From the NCBI RefSeq assembly GCF_000478925.1, contig NZ_AP013072.1, positions 536,501 through 600,500 of the forward strand: a DNA stretch of 64,000 nucleotides, read 5' to 3'. The notes beneath the pieces were generated by a model. That model worked only from the letters and a program-made list of their open reading frames with translations. It did no database searches and was not told the origin of the DNA. Origin of the DNA: Streptococcus anginosus subsp. whileyi MAS624. GTDB taxonomy: Bacteria; Bacillota; Bacilli; Lactobacillales; Streptococcaceae. Position numbers and translations under genes: made by a program. Shown here piece after piece: positions 61,532 to 64,000 of this stretch (within the stretch, counting starts at the first letter, position 1; every line of letters starts with the position of its first letter).

Positions 61532-61846
61532 ATGACAAAAGCGTTAATTATCTGTGCAGCAGGGATGTCTTCTTCTCTCATGGCTAAAAAGACAACTGAA
61601 TACCTTCAAGGTCAAGGACAAGATATTACTGTTGAAGCAATTGGAGCAACAGAAGGAAATAAAGTAATTGAATCTGCCACATTTGATCTTTATTTAATTA
61701 GTCCTCAAACAAGAATGTATTTCAAACAATTTGCTGACCTCGGAGAAAAAGTTGGACGTCCAGTTGTTCAAATTCCACTTCAAGCCTATGTTCCAATCCC
61801 AACAGGAGTCGCAGCTCTGGCTAAAGTAGTCACAGACAATCTATAA
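61532..61846 (+). CDS. PTS EIIB, lactose/cellobiose type
   Basis: A 104-residue EIIB with phosphorylatable Cys8 in LIICAAGMSSS. ATG 61532 with AAGGAG seven bases upstream; the frame extends to 61472 but is not homologous. Ten bases before the EIIA gene. Confidence 0.93.
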   Translation: MTKALIICAAGMSSSLMAKKTTEYLQGQGQDITVEAIGATEGNKVIESATFDLYLISPQTRMYFKQFADLGEKVGRPVVQIPLQAYVPIPTGVAALAKVVTDNL

Positions 61847-61856
61847 AGAGGATGTT

Positions 61857-62177
61857 ATGAATACAGAAGAATTACAAGTAGTAGCATTTGAAATCATTCT
61901 TCATAGTGGAACTGCGCGTGCAACAGTACACGAAGCATTTGCAGCGATGCGACTTGGTCACTACGATGAAGCTTCTCAAAAATTGGAAGCCGCGAATACA
62001 GAATTGGTTGAAGCACATCACGCACAGACGAAATTGTTGCAAGATTACGCAAGTGGCGTTGAGATTAAGATTGAGATCATCATGGTTCATGCACAGGATC
62101 ATTTGATGACAACAATGACATTACGTGAAGTGGCATTAGAGATGTTTGAATTATATAAAAAGTTAGAAGAAAAATAA
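61857..62177 (+). CDS. PTS EIIA, lactose/cellobiose type
   Basis: A 106-residue helical EIIA; His78 in VHAQDHLMT corresponds to the active-site His78 of the lactose IIA family. It phosphorylates EIIB encoded just upstream. The companion permease is probably the EIIC at 63851, on the other side of the glucosidase gene. Confidence 0.93.
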   Translation: MNTEELQVVAFEIILHSGTARATVHEAFAAMRLGHYDEASQKLEAANTELVEAHHAQTKLLQDYASGVEIKIEIIMVHAQDHLMTTMTLREVALEMFELYKKLEEK

Positions 62178-62264
62178 TTTATTTATAAACCTCCTAAGAA
62201 TAAACTTATAGTGTTTGTGTGAATTAGTTACATGTTATAGGTTTATTTTTTATCTTTTATTTAG

Positions 62265-62304
62265 CATAAACTCCCCAAGGTATCGGAACCCTTGGGGAGT
62301 TTTG
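62265..62304. terminator. Bidirectional terminator between the convergent PTS and glucosidase genes
   Basis: AAACTCCCCAAGG (62268-62280) and CCTTGGGGAGTTT (62290-62302) make a 13-bp stem. Confidence 0.88.
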
Positions 62305-62310
62305 TCATAT

Positions 62311-63708
62311 TTAATCTTCAAAACCGTTTTTGTCAGACAACTCTTTAAAGAAATAACCTGATTTTTTAATCGTTCGTTTTCCTTTCTTATCAAGGTCAAC
62401 GGCAATGAGACCATAGCGATTTTTGTAGGCATTGCACCAGGACCAATTGTCCATACAAGTCCAAAGATGATAGCCGATGCAGTTAGCTCCTTCTTCAATG
62501 GCTTGGTGTAGGTAACGGAGGTGATCTTTGATGAAGTCAATACGGTAGTCGTCCTCAATTTGACCATTGGCGTTGATATAGCGCTCCTCACCTTCGACGC
62601 CCATGCCGTTTTCTGAGATATAGCAAGGAAGATTTCCATAGTTATCACGGACATTCATCATAATATCATAAATTCCTTTTTCATAGATTTCCCAACCGCG
62701 ATAAGGGTTCATTTTTTTACCTGGCATATCGTAGTAGTCAAAGAAATCATCTGGCATAGGATTCTGCGGGTCTTTATCGGCAGGGTTTTCCTTTGCTTTA
62801 ACTCGGCGTGGCTGGTAATAATTGACACCAAGCAAGTCAATGGTATTTTCTTTAATGGTCTGCAAATCTTCAGCTGTGTATTCTGGCATCATATCCAATT
62901 CTTTAATGATAGCAATCAAATCAGCAGTGTATTCGCCTTTGATGGCAGGATCTAAGAAAGAGCGATTAAAGAAAGCATCTGCAATTTGAGCAGCTTTGAC
63001 GTCTTCAGGATTATTCTCATCACGCGGATAGCTTGGGGTTAAGTTGAGGATAATCCCAATTTTACCATCTTGCTTTTCGTGATAGGCTTTGACAGCTAAG
63101 CTGCTGGCGAGCATTTCGTGAAAAGCCACTTGTACAGCGTGTTTCATGTTGATTTCATTTGGATAGTGGAAATTGTAGAGGTAACCACCTTCGACGGGGA
63201 CAATGGGTTCATTGTGAGTGAACCAATATTTGACGCGATTACCAAATAGGGCAAAGCAAGTTCTTGCAAAGTTTACATAAGCATCAACCGTTTCTCGATT
63301 AAGCCAACCGCCTTTTGCTTGTAGTGCCATTGGCATGTCAAAATGGTATAAGTTAATAAATGGTTCAATCCCATTTGTAATCAGTTCATCAATGAATGAA
63401 TTGTAAAAATCTACAGCTTTTGGATTAACAGCACCAACGCCTTCTGGGATTAGACGACTCCATTGGATAGAAGTGCGGAAAGAATTGTGTCCAGTTGCTT
63501 TCATTAGTTGCACATCTTCTTTGTAATACTGATAATTATAGGAAGCTTTATCAGGTCCAATATGGTTGAAGAATTTTTCAGGTTCTTTGTTGTACCAATA
63601 GTCCCAGATATTCTCTCCTTTTCCATCGCCGTCAAATCGACCTTCTGTTTGCGGTCCACTGGAAGCAGTTCCCCAAAAGAAGCCTTTTGGAAATGTTAAA
63701 AATGTCAT
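62311..63708 (-). CDS. 6-phospho-beta-glucosidase (GH1)
   Basis: A 465-residue GH1 enzyme that splits phosphorylated beta-glucosides delivered by the PTS. The acid/base Glu is in FTHNEPIV and the nucleophile Glu in YISENGMG. GH1 also includes 6-phospho-beta-galactosidases; the adjacent cellobiose-type PTS favours glucosides, but specificity is inferred. It is divergent from the IIC gene, with a 142-base intergenic region. Confidence 0.94.
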   Translation of the reverse strand: MTFLTFPKGFFWGTASSGPQTEGRFDGDGKGENIWDYWYNKEPEKFFNHIGPDKASYNYQYYKEDVQLMKATGHNSFRTSIQWSRLIPEGVGAVNPKAVDFYNSFIDELITNGIEPFINLYHFDMPMALQAKGGWLNRETVDAYVNFARTCFALFGNRVKYWFTHNEPIVPVEGGYLYNFHYPNEINMKHAVQVAFHEMLASSLAVKAYHEKQDGKIGIILNLTPSYPRDENNPEDVKAAQIADAFFNRSFLDPAIKGEYTADLIAIIKELDMMPEYTAEDLQTIKENTIDLLGVNYYQPRRVKAKENPADKDPQNPMPDDFFDYYDMPGKKMNPYRGWEIYEKGIYDIMMNVRDNYGNLPCYISENGMGVEGEERYINANGQIEDDYRIDFIKDHLRYLHQAIEEGANCIGYHLWTCMDNWSWCNAYKNRYGLIAVDLDKKGKRTIKKSGYFFKELSDKNGFED

Positions 63709-63740
63709 ATATTTTCTCCTTTTTAAAAATAGTCTACAAT

Positions 63741-63817
63741 ATAATACTATACTTTTTTAAAAAAAGTCAATCTTTTATATAAAAAGTATAGACATTTTAA
63801 AAAAAGTATAGTATAGT
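63741..63817. promoter_or_regulatory. Divergent promoters of the glucosidase and IIC genes
   Basis: Minus strand: TTGACT (63770-63765) and TATTAT (63746-63741), 18 bases apart. Plus strand: TAGACA (63789-63794) and TATAGT (63812-63817), 17 bases apart. Between and around them are AT-rich inverted repeats such as ACTTTTTTAAAAAAAGT, likely repressor sites. Confidence 0.65.
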
Positions 63818-63850
63818 TAGAGTATCAAAAAAGAAAAAGAGGGAAGATTG

Positions 63851-64000
63851 ATGAACAAGTTTCTAGATCAAATCGGTGATAAGTTGTTGCCATTGGCAAA
63901 CAAACTCGCTTCCAATCGTTATTTGGCTGTTTTACGAGATGCCTTTATGCTCTCCTTTCCATTAACGATGTTTGGCTCAATTGTAGTCGTATTTAACAAT
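63851..64000 (+). CDS. PTS EIIC, cellobiose type, 5' part only
   Basis: Fifty codons of a lactose/cellobiose-family EIIC are visible before the window ends: MNKFLDQIGDKLLPLANKLA, then AVLRDAFMLSFPLTMFGSI, the usual amphipathic start and first membrane segment. GAGGGA lies upstream. It should be the permease for the EIIB/EIIA pair at 61532-62177. Confidence 0.88.
   Translation, partial: MNKFLDQIGDKLLPLANKLASNRYLAVLRDAFMLSFPLTMFGSIVVVFNN

Overview
The window reads as a chromosomal segment of a low-GC Gram-positive coccus, almost certainly a Streptococcus. The evidence is gene content and order: hrcA-grpE-dnaK-dnaJ under CIRCE control, truA-pyridoxine kinase-ECF S component, tig-rpoE-pyrG, an ami/opp peptide permease, divergent scrA/scrBR, and a hyaluronan locus laid out like the pneumococcal regR region. 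The mixture suggests a viridans-group oral species. The anginosus group is possible because it carries hyaluronidase, but the species is not decided here. No tRNA, rRNA, insertion sequence, prophage or CRISPR array was seen.

Region 1 (1-18954) is glycosaminoglycan utilisation. A broken secreted M14 zinc carboxypeptidase (two in-frame stop codons) diverges from an LPXTG-anchored hyaluronate lyase, followed by an LPXTG adhesin with Cna-B repeats. A minus-strand operon (dhuD, dhuI, kdgK, kdgA) turns unsaturated glucuronate into pyruvate and glyceraldehyde-3-phosphate. The divergent plus-strand operon carries a mannose-family PTS (IIA, IIB, IIC, IID), unsaturated glucuronyl hydrolase and a YajC-like protein. 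A heparinase II/III-family lyase and the LacI-type repressor RegR follow. Three near-identical AAACCGG operators sit at the hyaluronate lyase promoter and at the two divergent operon promoters, tying extracellular cleavage, import and catabolism into one regulon.

Region 2 (19066-26922) holds an ACT-domain protein with a UPF0210 protein, a tandem pair of histidine-phosphatase paralogues, and a PTS cluster: PRD regulator with fused EIIA, UlaB-like IIB, UlaA-like IIC and a transaldolase-like protein. No separate IIA gene is present.

Region 3 (26953-32672) is the heat-shock cluster. Two CIRCE elements flank the hrcA promoter, and the first doubles as a terminator. The grpE-dnaK gap of 450 bases has no gene but folds into an elaborate nested structure. 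dnaK and dnaJ each have a related hairpin leader lying between a purine-rich SD-like motif and an AUG that lacks a nearby Shine-Dalgarno. I rate this pair the most interesting non-coding observation in the window.

Region 4 (32685-40845) is housekeeping: NUDIX, truA (apparently leaderless), pyridoxine kinase/thiD, ECF S component, DUF436 protein, tig, rpoE, pyrG with a GGGC-start attenuator, and a B3/4-domain protein.

Region 5 (41010-49970) is an oligopeptide ABC permease: two paralogous lipoprotein receptor genes, the 3' relic of a third, then amiC, amiD, amiE and amiF. Region 6 (50156-64000) has a nonsense-interrupted HAD phosphatase, sucrose genes scrR, scrB, scrA and scrK, a deformylase-like gene, a MarR repressor with a heterodimeric ABC exporter, and a beta-glucoside PTS (IIB, IIA) next to a 6-phospho-beta-glucosidase and a divergent IIC gene cut by the window edge.
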